Shown: positions 31,708-40,986, counted from the first letter of the stretch. The stretch: DNA of 64,000 bases from Candidatus Pantoea gossypiicola (GCF_008632075.1 NZ_VWVM01000002.1:62001-126000); one strand, 5' to 3'. Numbers and translations: made by a program. Notes: a model not told the origin generated them from the sequence alone.

Positions 31708-32544
31708 ATGGACGTTCGCCAAAGCATTCATAGCGATCACGCTAAACAACTCGACACTGACGCGTTGCGCCGCGAGTTTCTGATTGAGACGATTTTTTCC
31801 GCTGACAATTACACCCTGACCTACAGCCACATCGACCGCATCATCATTGGCGGCGTGATGCCGGTTAATAAGCCAGTCACTATCGGTGATGAGATGGGAA
31901 AGCAGCTGGGTGTCAGTTATTTTCTTGAACGCCGCGAGCTGGGCATGATTAACATTGGCGGCCCGGGTCTGGTCGAGGTCGACGGTAAAGCGTGGGAGAT
32001 CGGTCACGAAGAGGCGCTTTACATTGGCAAAGGTGCGCGCCACCTGCTGTTCCGCAGCCTGAACCCAGCCCAGCCCGCCAAATTCTATTACAACAGCGCA
32101 CCCGCACACTGCACCTTCCCGGATAAGAAGATCACGCTGCAGGAAGCAGCCACCGCCACGCTGGGTGATGTTGCCACTGCCAATCGTCGCACCATTAACA
32201 AATTTATCGTGCCGGATGTCCTGCCCACCTGCCAGCTCACCATGGGCTTAACCAGGCTGGATGAAGGCAGCCTGTGGAATACCATGCCCTGTCACACCCA
32301 TGAGCGGCGCATGGAAGTCTACTTCTACTTCGATATGAGCGAAGAGAGCGCGGTCTTCCACATGATGGGAGAACCCCAGCAAACCCGCCATCTGCTGGTA
32401 CATAACGAGCAGGCGGTCATCTCACCCAGCTGGTCAATTCATGCTGGTGTCGGCACCCAGCGTTACACCTTTATCTGGGGCATGGTGGGTGAGAATCAGG
32501 TCTTTGATGACATGGACCACGTCAAAATCAGCGAACTGCGTTAA
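31708..32544 (+). CDS. kduI: 5-keto-4-deoxyuronate isomerase KduI
   Basis: KduI converts 5-keto-4-deoxyuronate to 2,5-diketo-3-deoxygluconate in breakdown of unsaturated pectin or glycosaminoglycan products. The 278-residue protein is the standard length, with the cupin zinc-binding residues in [14 protein letters not shown] and the conserved block [12 protein letters not shown]. It is followed by kduD after 17 bases, forming the two-step kduID operon under the KdgR box. Confidence 0.96.
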   Translation: MDVRQSIHSDHAKQLDTDALRREFLIETIFSADNYTLTYSHIDRIIIGGVMPVNKPVTIGDEMGKQLGVSYFLERRELGMINIGGPGLVEVDGKAWEIGHEEALYIGKGARHLLFRSLNPAQPAKFYYNSAPAHCTFPDKKITLQEAATATLGDVATANRRTINKFIVPDVLPTCQLTMGLTRLDEGSLWNTMPCHTHERRMEVYFYFDMSEESAVFHMMGEPQQTRHLLVHNEQAVISPSWSIHAGVGTQRYTFIWGMVGENQVFDDMDHVKISELR

Positions 32545-32561
32545 GCAGAGGAGAGGCATAA

Positions 32562-33323
32562 ATGGTACTGAATATGTTTGATTTAAAAGGCAAAGTGGCA
32601 ATGGTGACCGGTTGTAATACCGGTCTGGGTCAGGGTATGGCTCTGGGGCTGGCTCAGGCTGGCTGCGACATTGTCGGCGTTAACCGTTTCGAGCCTGACG
32701 AAACGCAACGTAAAGTTGAAGCACTTGGCCGCCGTTTCTGGTCGGTGTCAGCGGATTTGATGCGCTCTGATGTTGCGTCGCAGGTTGTTGAGCAGGCTGT
32801 CGCCGCCGCAGGCAGAATCGATATCCTGGTCAACAACGCCGGGATTATCCGTCGTGAAGATGCACTGAACTTCAGCGAGCAGGACTGGGATGATGTGATG
32901 AACATCAACAGTAAAACGGTCTTTTTCCTGTCACAGCAGGTAGCGCGGCAGTTTATTGCTCAGGGTAACGGCGGCAAAATTATCAATATCGCCTCTATGC
33001 TGTCGTTCCAGGGGGGCATCCGCGTGCCTTCATATACGGCGTCAAAAAGCGCCGTGATGGGTTTAACGCGATTGATGGCGAATGAGTGGGCGAAGCATGG
33101 CGTTAATGTTAATGCGATTGCCCCAGGCTATATGGCTACCGATAACACCGAACAGTTGCGTAAAGACCAGGCCCGAAGCGATGAGATCCTGGGACGTATC
33201 CCGGCAGGACGCTGGGGCGTGCCTGATGACATGATGGGGCCGGTAGTTTTCCTGGCCTCTTCCGCGTCTGACTACGTAAATGGCTATACCCTGGCGGTAG
33301 ATGGCGGCTGGCTGGCACGTTAA
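32562..33323 (+). CDS. kduD: 2-deoxy-D-gluconate 3-dehydrogenase KduD
   Basis: KduD is a short-chain dehydrogenase that reduces 2,5-diketo-3-deoxygluconate to 2-keto-3-deoxygluconate. The 253-residue protein has the Rossmann motif TGCNTGLGQGMA, the NNAG motif, and the catalytic Tyr and Lys in PSYTASKSAV. Adjacency to kduI distinguishes it from the two other short-chain dehydrogenases in this window. Whether the product feeds a KDG kinase depends on genes elsewhere. Confidence 0.94.
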   Translation: MVLNMFDLKGKVAMVTGCNTGLGQGMALGLAQAGCDIVGVNRFEPDETQRKVEALGRRFWSVSADLMRSDVASQVVEQAVAAAGRIDILVNNAGIIRREDALNFSEQDWDDVMNINSKTVFFLSQQVARQFIAQGNGGKIINIASMLSFQGGIRVPSYTASKSAVMGLTRLMANEWAKHGVNVNAIAPGYMATDNTEQLRKDQARSDEILGRIPAGRWGVPDDMMGPVVFLASSASDYVNGYTLAVDGGWLAR

Positions 33324-33430
33324 TCTTTCTGTCAGAACAGGCGGGCAGTGTTTCATCGCTGTCCGGCTTGTTAAAAATATTCATGCTTCGTTACAGCGTC
33401 ACATGTTCTCATTCACTGGATAAATCCCTA

Positions 33431-33450
33431 TACTGGATGCATCGACAGTT
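33431..33450 (+). promoter_or_regulatory. LexA box candidate upstream of ydjM
   Basis: TACTGGATGCATCGACAGTT matches the LexA consensus CTGT-N8-ACAG with one change (CTGG), spacing exact. It lies 22 bases before the ydjM ATG. E. coli ydjM is a known SOS gene, supporting the call. Confidence 0.6.
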
Positions 33451-33472
33451 TTCTTTGCAACCAGGTTCTATC

Positions 33473-34063
33473 ATGACGGGCGAAGGCCACATCATTTTTG
33501 CCATTGCCAGCGCTATTTTTGCTAAGCGTGCTGAGCTTACACCCGTACTGGCGCAGGCCGATTGGTGGCATCTTGTTCCTTCTGCTCTGCTGACATGCCT
33601 CCTGCCCGATATCGATCACCCCAAATCTTTGCTGGGGCAGCGACTACGCTGGCTCTCTCATCCTATTGCACGCGCGTTCGGTCATCGGGGCTTTACCCAT
33701 AGTCTGCTGGCGGTAGCCGCCGGTTTATGGCTTTTTCAGATAAACCTGCCCCAGTCGTCGCCGATACCCGCGGACGTACTGCAGGGTCTGACGCTGGGCT
33801 ACCTCAGTCATATTGTGGCCGATATGCTGACGCCCGCCGGTGTCCCGTTGCTGTGGCCCTGCCGCTGGCGCTTCCGTCTGCCGATCCTGCGCAGTCAGAA
33901 AGGCAATCAGCTTGAGCGGGCATTGTGTCTGGGACTGGTAGGCTATGCGCTGTGGTTCCCGGTCGGCATGCCATCTTTTGGTGCAAACGGCTGGCCGGCT
34001 CAACTGTTTGATACGCTACAAAATGGCGTCGGTCGGTTAATATCCAGTCATTCTGCGCAATAA
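33473..34063 (+). CDS. ydjM: YdjM inner-membrane protein (DUF457, SOS-associated)
   Basis: A 196-residue membrane protein with several hydrophobic segments. It closely follows E. coli YdjM: ELTPVLAQ, CLLPDIDHPKSLLGQRLRW, FGHRGFTHSLLAV and LGYLSHIVADMLTPAGVPLLWPCRWRFRLPILR. The D-H and H-R-G-F-T-H residues are typical of membrane-bound metal-dependent hydrolases (DUF457). The role in the SOS response is unknown. I chose ATG 33473 to match the E. coli start; the in-frame upstream codons would span the LexA box. Confidence 0.92.
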   Translation: MTGEGHIIFAIASAIFAKRAELTPVLAQADWWHLVPSALLTCLLPDIDHPKSLLGQRLRWLSHPIARAFGHRGFTHSLLAVAAGLWLFQINLPQSSPIPADVLQGLTLGYLSHIVADMLTPAGVPLLWPCRWRFRLPILRSQKGNQLERALCLGLVGYALWFPVGMPSFGANGWPAQLFDTLQNGVGRLISSHSAQ

Positions 34064-34167
34064 ATCCGCACAAAACACCATTAAGTTATAAACCATGCCA
34101 TTTGGATATAAGGCACCCTCTGCACCTGCTGTTACCATTCCTGCTGTCTTAATTCGTGATTAACGTT

Positions 34168-34197
34168 ATGCGGCTTTCCCGGGTGGGAAAGCCGCAT
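34168..34197 (+). repeat. Perfect 13-bp hairpin just before tcyP
   Basis: ATGCGGCTTTCCC-GGGT-GGGAAAGCCGCAT is a perfect inverted repeat with a 4-base loop. It ends 17 bases before the tcyP ATG and 6 bases before its ribosome site (TGGAG). There is no T-run, so it is not a standard ydjM terminator. It may be a leader structure of tcyP or an operator. Confidence 0.6.
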
Positions 34198-34214
34198 TAC
34201 TCTGGAGTTTCAGC

Positions 34215-35606
34215 ATGGACCTTCCTCTTACGCTTAATATCGTGGCCTTTGTGGTGCTGCTGGTATTACTCTCCCGCTTCAGCCGTCAGAACTGGAGCCT
34301 GTCGAAAAAAGTGCTGACCGGTCTGGTGATCGGCGTGCTGTTCGGCCTGGTTTTGCAGTTGATCTACGGCGAAAATAGCGCAGTGGTAAAAGAGTCTATC
34401 AGCTGGTTTAACATCGTTGGCAATGGCTATGTCCAGTTGCTACAGATGGTGGTGATGCCGCTGGTGTTCGTTTCTATTCTGAGCGCGGTGGCCCGTCTGC
34501 ATAACGCCTCGTCGCTGGGGAAAATCAGCGTGCTGACCATTGGCGTACTGCTGTTTACCACCGCTATTTCGGCGCTGGTCGGCGTGTTCGTGACCGGCCT
34601 GTTTGGTCTGAGCGCGGAAGGTCTGGTACAGGGTGTGCAGGAAACCGCGCGTCTGAGTGCGATCCAGAGCAACTATGTCGGCAAGGTCTCTGACCTGAGC
34701 GTGCCACAGCTGGTGCTCTCCTTTATCCCGAAAAACCCGTTTGCCGATTTGACCGGTGCCAATCCCACCTCGATTATCAGCGTCGTCATCTTTGCCGCCT
34801 TCCTGGGTGTCGCTGCCCTGCAGTTGCTGAAAGATGATGAAGTGAAAGGTCAGCGCGTGCTGGTCGCAATTGATACGCTGCAGTCGTGGGTTATGAAGCT
34901 GGTTCGTCTGGTCATGAAGCTGACCCCCTACGGTGTGCTGGCGCTGATGACCAAAGTGGTTGCCGGTTCTAACCTGCAGGACATCATCAAGCTGGGCAGT
35001 TTTGTGGTCGCCTCTTACCTCGGTCTGGCCATCATGTTTGGTGTCCATGCCCTGCTGCTGTCGGTGAACGGCATCAACCCGCTGCGCTTCTTCCGTAAAG
35101 TGTGGCCGGTGATCACATTCGCCTTCACCAGCCGCTCCAGCGCAGCAAGCATTCCACTGAGCGTGGAGACGCAGACCCGTCGTCTGGGCGTACCTGACTC
35201 GATTGCCAGCTTCGCTGCCTCCTTTGGTGCCACAATTGGACAGAATGGCTGTGCCGGTCTCTATCCGACCATGCTGGCCGTGATGGTAGCGCCAACGGTT
35301 GGTATCAACCCGTTTGATCCGCTGTGGATTGCCACCCTGGTTGGGATAGTGACGCTGAGCTCCGCAGGCGTGGCCGGTGTCGGCGGTGGTGCCACCTTTG
35401 CCGCCCTGATTGTTCTGCCTGCGATGGGCCTGCCTGTCACCCTGGTGGCGCTGCTGATCTCCATTGAGCCGCTGATTGATATGGGTCGTACGGCACTGAA
35501 CGTCAACGGTTCTATGACCGCCGGTTCCCTGACCAGCCGCTGGTTAGGTCTGACCGATAAGCGCGTACTGGAAAGTGACGACAACGCCGAGCTGGCGCAT
35601 CGTTAA
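34215..35606 (+). CDS. tcyP: L-cystine transporter TcyP (YdjN)
   Basis: TcyP is a sodium- or proton-dependent inner-membrane symporter for cystine of the dicarboxylate/amino acid:cation (DAACS) family. The 463-residue protein has many hydrophobic segments and the family motif [48 protein letters not shown], the substrate- and ion-binding region. In E. coli it is under CysB control and serves sulfur uptake. Confidence 0.93.
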   Translation: MDLPLTLNIVAFVVLLVLLSRFSRQNWSLSKKVLTGLVIGVLFGLVLQLIYGENSAVVKESISWFNIVGNGYVQLLQMVVMPLVFVSILSAVARLHNASSLGKISVLTIGVLLFTTAISALVGVFVTGLFGLSAEGLVQGVQETARLSAIQSNYVGKVSDLSVPQLVLSFIPKNPFADLTGANPTSIISVVIFAAFLGVAALQLLKDDEVKGQRVLVAIDTLQSWVMKLVRLVMKLTPYGVLALMTKVVAGSNLQDIIKLGSFVVASYLGLAIMFGVHALLLSVNGINPLRFFRKVWPVITFAFTSRSSAASIPLSVETQTRRLGVPDSIASFAASFGATIGQNGCAGLYPTMLAVMVAPTVGINPFDPLWIATLVGIVTLSSAGVAGVGGGATFAALIVLPAMGLPVTLVALLISIEPLIDMGRTALNVNGSMTAGSLTSRWLGLTDKRVLESDDNAELAHR

Positions 35607-35615
35607 TCTGCTGTA

Positions 35616-35643
35616 AACCTGGCGCGCCCGCGCCAGGTTATTT
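35616..35643 (+). terminator. Terminator of tcyP
   Basis: AACCTGGCGC-GCCC-GCGCCAGGTT with a short T-run (ATTT), 10 bases after the tcyP stop. The GC-rich stem makes termination plausible despite the weak T-run. Confidence 0.65.
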
Positions 35644-35794
35644 CCGCCCTGCCTCTCCATAATCTTCCCCGTTGATGGCGACGTCGTTAAGAAAGCGTTA
35701 AGCATGGTAAACAGGCGAAAAATCGCCGCTTTAATGCTTGTCTTTGCCCGGCAAAAAGCGAATTCTGCATCCAGTCTTATGAGGAGGACATCCG

Positions 35795-36184
35795 ATGAAA
35801 AAAATTATTGCCTCGCTTCTGACGCTGGCGCTGTTGACGCCCGCGCTGGCTTTTGCCCACCATGGCGACTGGGGCCCGGGTGGATGGGGTCGACATGGCG
35901 GACCAGGCCCCCACTGGGGCGGGCCTGGCCCGATACGTTTTTTACCTGAAGCCGCTACCGCGGTGCTGATTGGCGGACTGACCTACTACCTGCTGAACGG
36001 CAGTTATTACCAGCGTCACGGGGAGGAATATGTGGTGGTCGAACCGCCAGCCGAGTCGCGGGTCAGCAATGAAATGCGGGTACTCGACTTTAATGGTAAA
36101 CGTTTTTATGTGCAGGACGGCCACTACTATCAGCGGCAGATAGACGGTGATTATGTTGAGGTGCCGCGTCCGGCAGGATTGTAG
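35795..36184 (+). CDS. Secreted Gly/His-rich DUF6515-like protein
   Basis: A 129-residue exported protein of unknown function. The signal peptide runs to about residue 21 (ALAFA-HH). A Gly/Trp/His/Pro-rich low-complexity stretch follows (GDWGPGGWGRHGGPGPHWGG). A hydrophobic stretch ALIGGLTYYLLNG spans residues about 57-70, and the C-terminal half has YYQR and YVEVPRP motifs typical of DUF6515. Proteins of this kind often include periplasmic or outer-membrane turnover of small lipoprotein-like domains, but no function is established. The ribosome site is GAGGAGG. Confidence 0.75.
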   Translation: MKKIIASLLTLALLTPALAFAHHGDWGPGGWGRHGGPGPHWGGPGPIRFLPEAATAVLIGGLTYYLLNGSYYQRHGEEYVVVEPPAESRVSNEMRVLDFNGKRFYVQDGHYYQRQIDGDYVEVPRPAGL

Positions 36185-36200
36185 TCTGCGACACAACGAA

Positions 36201-36229
36201 AAACGGCCCGTCATGACGACGGGCCGTTT
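36201..36229. terminator. Bidirectional terminator between the DUF6515-like gene and osmE
   Basis: AAACGGCCCGTC-ATGAC-GACGGGCCGTTT forms a long stem usable from both convergent genes. Confidence 0.85.
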
Positions 36230-36250
36230 GCTATTCAGGGGGGCTACGTA

Positions 36251-36586
36251 TTACTGCTGAACCTGCGGATCGGTGTCATATTCCGCACAGCTCTGGAAGC
36301 CGTAGTTCATCACACGGCCAGTGTCGTTATAGCTCACGAAGTAAGTCTGTGCTTTACCGTCGCGCTGACCCAGTACGTAAGTCTGGCAGGTGCCGCGCGC
36401 GTGAACCATGGTGATTTCAGTTGACGGCGTACCGGCGATCTGACGAACCTGATCGCGAGTCATACCTTTTTTAACATCCTTTACCACTGGCTTAGTCACG
36501 TAGCTTTCAGCACGATCGTAAGTCGTACAACCAGACAGTGCAGCCAGTGTCAGCGCCGCAGCGATACATCCCATCACTTTATTCAT
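36251..36586 (-). CDS. osmE: Osmotically inducible lipoprotein OsmE
   Basis: OsmE is a small outer-membrane-type lipoprotein of the SmpA/OmlA (BamE-like) family. The 111-residue precursor has lipobox ALSG-C (Cys20) and the conserved [26 protein letters not shown] and [24 protein letters not shown]. In E. coli transcription rises at high osmolarity and is RpoS-influenced. I chose ATG 36586 because GAGGAA precedes it. Confidence 0.94.
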   Translation of the reverse strand: MNKVMGCIAAALTLAALSGCTTYDRAESYVTKPVVKDVKKGMTRDQVRQIAGTPSTEITMVHARGTCQTYVLGQRDGKAQTYFVSYNDTGRVMNYGFQSCAEYDTDPQVQQ

Positions 36587-36889
36587 CTTGTTGTTCCTCA
36601 TTGATTGTCCATGTGGAAACAAGCCTGGAACATAAATGCTGATTTATCAAGTTTATGAGCAATAATTCGTGGCAAGGTAAATGTCAGGATATCGTAAAGA
36701 AGGCTGTTTTGCTGTCAACGCAGACGTATACTTCACCGCAAAACAGACACGCCGTAACGACCTATTTTCAGACGCATCGGCCATCATCTGTGAAGGCCTT
36801 GAGCAGTGTGATAGCTGCGTTACGGGTCTCTGTAATTTACTGCCTTGCCTGCTTTCTGTTCACCCCATCGCTGATGATTCCGAGGATAA
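36587..36889. promoter_or_regulatory. Divergent osmE-MFS region, no named site
   Basis: About 300 bases separate osmE from the MFS gene. I see no clear operator or small gene in it. Short in-frame stretches such as 36655-36880 have no ribosome site or protein-like composition. Confidence 0.4.
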
Positions 36890-38092
36890 ATGACCCCTGT
36901 ACACTCCAACCGCCTGGTTTACGCCGTTACGCTCGGCCTGCTGGCCGCACTGGGCCCGCTCTGCATCGACCTCTATCTGCCTGCCCTGCCACAAATGGCG
37001 CAGGATCTGCATACTGAAACCGCAACCGCGCAACTGAGTCTGACCGCCGGTCTGTTGGGTCTGGGCGTTGGCCAGTTGCTGTTTGGCCCGATGAGCGATA
37101 AGTTCGGCCGCCTGCGTCCGCTGACCCTGTCACTGGTGCTGCTGTTTATCGCCTCAATGGGTTGTGCGCTGGCGCAGGATATTAACCAGCTGCTGCTGGC
37201 ACGACTGTTCGAGGGACTGGCCGGTGCAGGTGGTGCGGTGTTGTCACGGGCGATTGCGCGAGATATGTACAGCGGTCATGAGCTGACGCGTTTCTTCGCC
37301 CTGCTGATGCTGGTCAACGGCCTGGCACCGATTGGCGCACCGGTCCTGGGCGGTGTGCTGATGACGATAGTCAACTGGCGCGGCATCTTTATGGTGCTGG
37401 GCGGCATTGCCATTCTGCTGATCCTGCTGGCACGCTGGAAGCTGCATGAAACGCTGCCAGAAGAAAGACGCAGTAAAGGATCGATCTTCTCCGCCTACGC
37501 AGCGCTGGGTCAGGTGATAACCCATCGCCCCTTTATGGGCTTCTGCCTGACGCAGGGCTTTATGATGTCCGGGATGTTCGCCTACATCGGTGCCTCTCCG
37601 TTTGTCCTGCAACAGCTCTATGGCCTGTCGCCTCAGGCCTTCAGCTTCTGTTTTGCAGCAAACGGATTTGGTCTGATCATTGCCTCGCAGACCAGCGCCC
37701 GTCTCTGTCCACTTTGGGGCGAGTATCGGGTGCTGAAAGGCGGGCTGACGCTGGCCTTTGTCGCCTCCAGCCTGCTGCTGCTGACCGCGCTGCTCCATGC
37801 ACCGCTGGCACTGCTGCTGGTCGCGCTGTTCTTTACCATCGCCAGTAATGGCGTCATCGCCACCACCGCCTCATCACTGGCGATGCAGAGTCAGGGCCAC
37901 CGCGCGGGCAGCGCCTCCGCAGTGATTGGCGTCACTATGTTCACCCTGGGCGCGATTACCGTGCCGATCACCGGCATCGGCGGCACCTCGGTACTGAGCA
38001 TGTGTGCCACCATTTTTGGCTGCTTTATGATGGCCATTCTGATGTTCAGCCTGCTGGCCAAAAAACCGCTGCCTCAGGTAAAAACTCACTGA
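36890..38092 (+). CDS. Bcr/CflA family MFS drug efflux transporter
   Basis: A 400-residue major-facilitator antiporter of the 12-segment DHA1 type. It has the family start CIDLYLPALPQMAQDL after the first segment, the motif A loop GPMSDKFGRLRP and motif C LVNGLAPIGAPVLGG. Bcr/CflA proteins export drugs such as bicyclomycin or sulfonamides, and some export cysteine. The substrate here is unknown. E. coli K-12 has no MFS gene at this locus, so this is an accessory insertion relative to it. Confidence 0.85.
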   Translation: MTPVHSNRLVYAVTLGLLAALGPLCIDLYLPALPQMAQDLHTETATAQLSLTAGLLGLGVGQLLFGPMSDKFGRLRPLTLSLVLLFIASMGCALAQDINQLLLARLFEGLAGAGGAVLSRAIARDMYSGHELTRFFALLMLVNGLAPIGAPVLGGVLMTIVNWRGIFMVLGGIAILLILLARWKLHETLPEERRSKGSIFSAYAALGQVITHRPFMGFCLTQGFMMSGMFAYIGASPFVLQQLYGLSPQAFSFCFAANGFGLIIASQTSARLCPLWGEYRVLKGGLTLAFVASSLLLLTALLHAPLALLLVALFFTIASNGVIATTASSLAMQSQGHRAGSASAVIGVTMFTLGAITVPITGIGGTSVLSMCATIFGCFMMAILMFSLLAKKPLPQVKTH

Positions 38093-38210
38093 TTTCGCAA
38101 CGTTAAGCCGTAATCAGTTGCCGCTTAAGCTTGTTGTTTTGGCGAAGGCACGTTAGCTTTATTAAAACGTTCGCATCGAGCCGACAGGCCACTGACCTGA
38201 GGAGAAGTTC

Positions 38211-39035
38211 ATGTCACTGCAGCAGGAAATTATTGAAGCATTGGGTGTGAAACCCGCTATCGACGCCGACCAGGAAGTGCGCGTCAGCGTCGATTTTCTT
38301 AAAGCCTACCTGAAACGTCACAGCGGACTGAAAACGCTGGTGCTGGGAATAAGCGGCGGCCAGGATTCAACCCTGGCGGGCAAGCTGGCGCAAACGGCGA
38401 TCAGCGAGTTGCGTCAGGAGAGCGGCGATAATGACTACACCTTTATTGCCGTGCGTCTGCCTTATGGCGTGCAGGCGGATGAGCAGGATTGCCAGGATGC
38501 ACTGGCGTTTATCAAGCCTGATCGTTCGCTGGTGGTCAATATCAAAGAGTCGGTACTGGCCAGTGAGCGCGCGCTGAAAGACGCAGGTATCACGCTTTCC
38601 GACTTCGTGCGCGGCAATGAAAAAGCGCGCGAGCGTATGAAAGCACAATACAGCATTGCCGGCATGACCAAAGGGGTAGTGGTTGGCACCGATCACGCGG
38701 CTGAAGCGGTCACCGGATTCTTCACCAAGTATGGCGATGGCGGCACTGACATCAACCCGCTGTTCCGCCTGAACAAGCGTCAGGGCAAACAGCTGCTGAA
38801 GCATCTTGGCTGCCCGGAACATCTCTACCTGAAGAAGCCGACTGCCGATCTGGAAGATGATCGTCCAGGCCTGCAGGATGAAGTGGCGCTGGGTGTCACC
38901 TACGAGATGATTGATGATTATCTGGAAGGTAAAACCATCAATCCTGATAACGCCCGCATCATCGAAGGCTGGTATCTGAAGACCGAGCACAAACGTCGCC
39001 CACCGATCACGGTGTTTGACGACTTCTGGAAGTAA
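38211..39035 (+). CDS. nadE: NAD synthetase (ammonia-dependent)
   Basis: NadE amidates nicotinic acid adenine dinucleotide to NAD with ATP and ammonia. The 274-residue protein is the usual short ammonia-dependent form. The PP-loop [10 protein letters not shown] lies at residues about 46-55, and the conserved [25 protein letters not shown] follows. A good AGGAG precedes the ATG. Confidence 0.96.
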   Translation: MSLQQEIIEALGVKPAIDADQEVRVSVDFLKAYLKRHSGLKTLVLGISGGQDSTLAGKLAQTAISELRQESGDNDYTFIAVRLPYGVQADEQDCQDALAFIKPDRSLVVNIKESVLASERALKDAGITLSDFVRGNEKARERMKAQYSIAGMTKGVVVGTDHAAEAVTGFFTKYGDGGTDINPLFRLNKRQGKQLLKHLGCPEHLYLKKPTADLEDDRPGLQDEVALGVTYEMIDDYLEGKTINPDNARIIEGWYLKTEHKRRPPITVFDDFWK

Positions 39036-39041
39036 TCCCGC

Positions 39042-39067
39042 GCCTCCTTTGCCCCGGCAAGGGAGGC
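39042..39067 (+). terminator. Hairpin after nadE
   Basis: GCCTCCTTTGCC-CC-GGCAAGGGAGGC has a single wobble pair and is followed by TTCTCTC. It is 6 bases after the nadE stop and 29 bases before the yddG ATG, so it may reduce readthrough into yddG. Confidence 0.6.
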
Positions 39068-39095
39068 TTCTCTCACTCATCTTGTTGATCGCTGC

Positions 39096-39986
39096 ATGCC
39101 TGCCACCGTTTCGCGCGCTACTCTCATCGGGCTTATTGCCATTCTGCTCTGGAGCACCACCGTTGGCCTGCTGCGCAGCGTTAGTGAAGCCTTTGGTGCC
39201 ACTGGCGGCGCGGCGCTGATCTATACCACCACAGCGCTCCTGCTCTGCCTGACCCGCGGCCTGCCAAAGCCCGGCGCAATGCCTGCAATCTATTTATGGC
39301 TGGGTGGCACTCTCTTCGTGGGCTATGAAATCTCTCTGGCGATGGCTATCGGGCTGGCCAGCGATCGCAGCCAGTCGCTGGAGCTGGGGATGATTAACTA
39401 TCTCTGGCCCTGTCTCACCATCGTGCTGGCAATCCCATTTAATCAGCAGCGCTTCCGCGTCTGGCTCTGGCCCGGGCTGCTGCTGGCGCTGCTGGGGATT
39501 GTCTGGGTAATGAAAAGCAGCGGCAGCGGCTCGCCTGCGCTGCTATGGCAGAATATGCTGCGTAATCCTGTCGCCTATGCACTCGCCTTTATCGCGGCTC
39601 TGACCTGGGCTTTCTACAACAATCTTACCCGCCGCTATGCCCGGGGTTCGAATGGCGTTACGCTGTTTTTTATGCTGACCGCGCTGGCGCTGTGGATTAA
39701 ATATGCCTTCAGCGATCGTTCTGCGCCGATGACCTTTGCACTGGTACCGCTGCTTGAGGTGCTGTTTGTCGGCCTCTCTACGGCTATCGCCTACTCCACC
39801 TGGAACCACGGGATTCAGCAGGGCAACCTGACGCTGCTAGCCACTGCTTCGTATTTCACACCCGTGCTGTCGGCTCTGCTGGGATCGCTATGGCTCGGCC
39901 TGACGCCGCCGCTGGTCTTCTGGCAGGGGGTCGCAATGATTACCCTGGGTTCGCTGATCTGCTGGCTGGCAACACGGCGTCTTTAA
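39096..39986 (+). CDS. yddG: Aromatic amino acid exporter YddG-like (EamA/DMT)
   Basis: A 296-residue membrane protein of the drug/metabolite transporter superfamily with about ten hydrophobic segments. It resembles E. coli YddG: ATLIGLIAILLWSTTVGLLR, MINYLWPCLTIVLAI, YARGSNGVTLFF, TLLATASYFTPVLSALL and LICWLATRRL. YddG exports Phe, Trp and Tyr and can pass paraquat. The gene is not at this locus in E. coli, where yddG is elsewhere. The ribosome site is poor. Confidence 0.8.
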   Translation: MPATVSRATLIGLIAILLWSTTVGLLRSVSEAFGATGGAALIYTTTALLLCLTRGLPKPGAMPAIYLWLGGTLFVGYEISLAMAIGLASDRSQSLELGMINYLWPCLTIVLAIPFNQQRFRVWLWPGLLLALLGIVWVMKSSGSGSPALLWQNMLRNPVAYALAFIAALTWAFYNNLTRRYARGSNGVTLFFMLTALALWIKYAFSDRSAPMTFALVPLLEVLFVGLSTAIAYSTWNHGIQQGNLTLLATASYFTPVLSALLGSLWLGLTPPLVFWQGVAMITLGSLICWLATRRL

Positions 39987-40020
39987 CCAGACGGCTGGCG
40001 ATCATTTCGCCTGCCTGTTA

Positions 40021-40040
40021 TGCTGTATGGACAACCAGTA
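40021..40040 (+). promoter_or_regulatory. LexA box candidate upstream of cho
   Basis: TGCTGTATGGACAACCAGTA fits CTGT-N8-ACAG with one change (CCAG) and exact spacing, 13 bases before the cho TTG. E. coli cho is an SOS gene with a similar imperfect box. Confidence 0.65.
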
Positions 40041-40053
40041 AGTGGAGTCCATT

Positions 40054-40914
40054 TTGGCCAGACGTTCTGCCATTCTTCGCCCCGAACCCGACGCGAATAC
40101 AATTTATCAATATCCTGAACACCTGCGTGAATGGCTGGAAGGTCTGCCGAATCACCCTGGCGTCTATACCTTTCACGGCGAGAGTGAGTCACTGCCGCTC
40201 TATATCGGTAAAAGTGTGAATCTGCGTTCGCGGGTGATGTCCCATTTTCGCACCCCTGACGAGGCAAAAATGCTGCGTCAGTCGCGGCGAGTCAGCTGGA
40301 TCCCTACCGCAGGGGATCTCGGCGCACTGCTGCTGGAAGCGCAGATGATCAAAACCCAGCAACCGCTGTTTAATAAGCGACTGCGCAAAAACCGGCAGCT
40401 CTGCTCGTTACAGATTACCAATGGCAAACCAAATGTGGTTTACGCAAAAGATCTCGATTTCAGCCAGTCTCCCAACCTGTTTGGCCTCTATCGCAGTCGC
40501 TTTGCCGCGCTTGAACGACTGAAGCAGCTTGCGGATGAGTATCAGCTCTGTCATGGCCTGCTGGGTCTGGAAACGCTCAATGCAGGGCGCGGCTGCTTCC
40601 GTTCGGCACTGCGCCGCTGTGCCGGTGCCTGCTGCGGTAAAGAGCCGGTCAGCGATCATCAGGATCGTCTGCTGGAGGCGCTGGAAAATGTCCGGGTCTT
40701 TTGCTGGCCGTGGCAGGGTGCCGTAGGCCTGGTGGAGGAAGGCAAAGAGATGACGCAGATCCACGTCATCGACCACTGGTTCTATCTTGGTTCGGTGAAC
40801 AGCATGGATGAGGCCAGAAAACTGCAGCGGCCCAAAGGCGGTTTTGACCACGACGGCTATAAAATTCTCTGCCGCCCGATTCTGTCGGGAGCCTACCCGA
40901 TTCTTCCGCTATAA
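40054..40914 (+). CDS. cho: Excinuclease Cho (UvrC-like endonuclease)
   Basis: Cho is an SOS-induced UvrC homologue that incises 3' to bulky DNA lesions during nucleotide excision repair. The 286-residue protein has the GIY-YIG nuclease domain: GVYTFHGESESLPLYIGKSVNLRSRVMSHFR, followed by RRVSWIPTAGDLGALLLEAQMIK. A cysteine-rich region FRSALRRCAGACCGKE follows. I chose TTG 40054: GGAG lies about 7 bases before it, and the resulting MARRSAI start matches the E. coli MVRRLTS. A GTG at 40042 would leave no ribosome site. Confidence 0.92.
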   Translation: MARRSAILRPEPDANTIYQYPEHLREWLEGLPNHPGVYTFHGESESLPLYIGKSVNLRSRVMSHFRTPDEAKMLRQSRRVSWIPTAGDLGALLLEAQMIKTQQPLFNKRLRKNRQLCSLQITNGKPNVVYAKDLDFSQSPNLFGLYRSRFAALERLKQLADEYQLCHGLLGLETLNAGRGCFRSALRRCAGACCGKEPVSDHQDRLLEALENVRVFCWPWQGAVGLVEEGKEMTQIHVIDHWFYLGSVNSMDEARKLQRPKGGFDHDGYKILCRPILSGAYPILPL

Positions 40915-40962
40915 AAAAACCGCCGATGCTGCCCACTCATTTCAGTGGACATCATCGGCGGT
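40913..40962 (-). terminator. Terminator downstream of spy (convergent with cho)
   Basis: ACCGCCGATG...CATCGGCGGT brackets an inner CCACT/AGTGG stem. The minus strand ends in a T-run, 24 bases after the spy stop. It may also stop cho transcription, though less well, since the plus strand lacks a T-run. Confidence 0.85.
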
Positions 40963-40986
40963 CTCAGACCCTTGGCTTAGCTAAGG

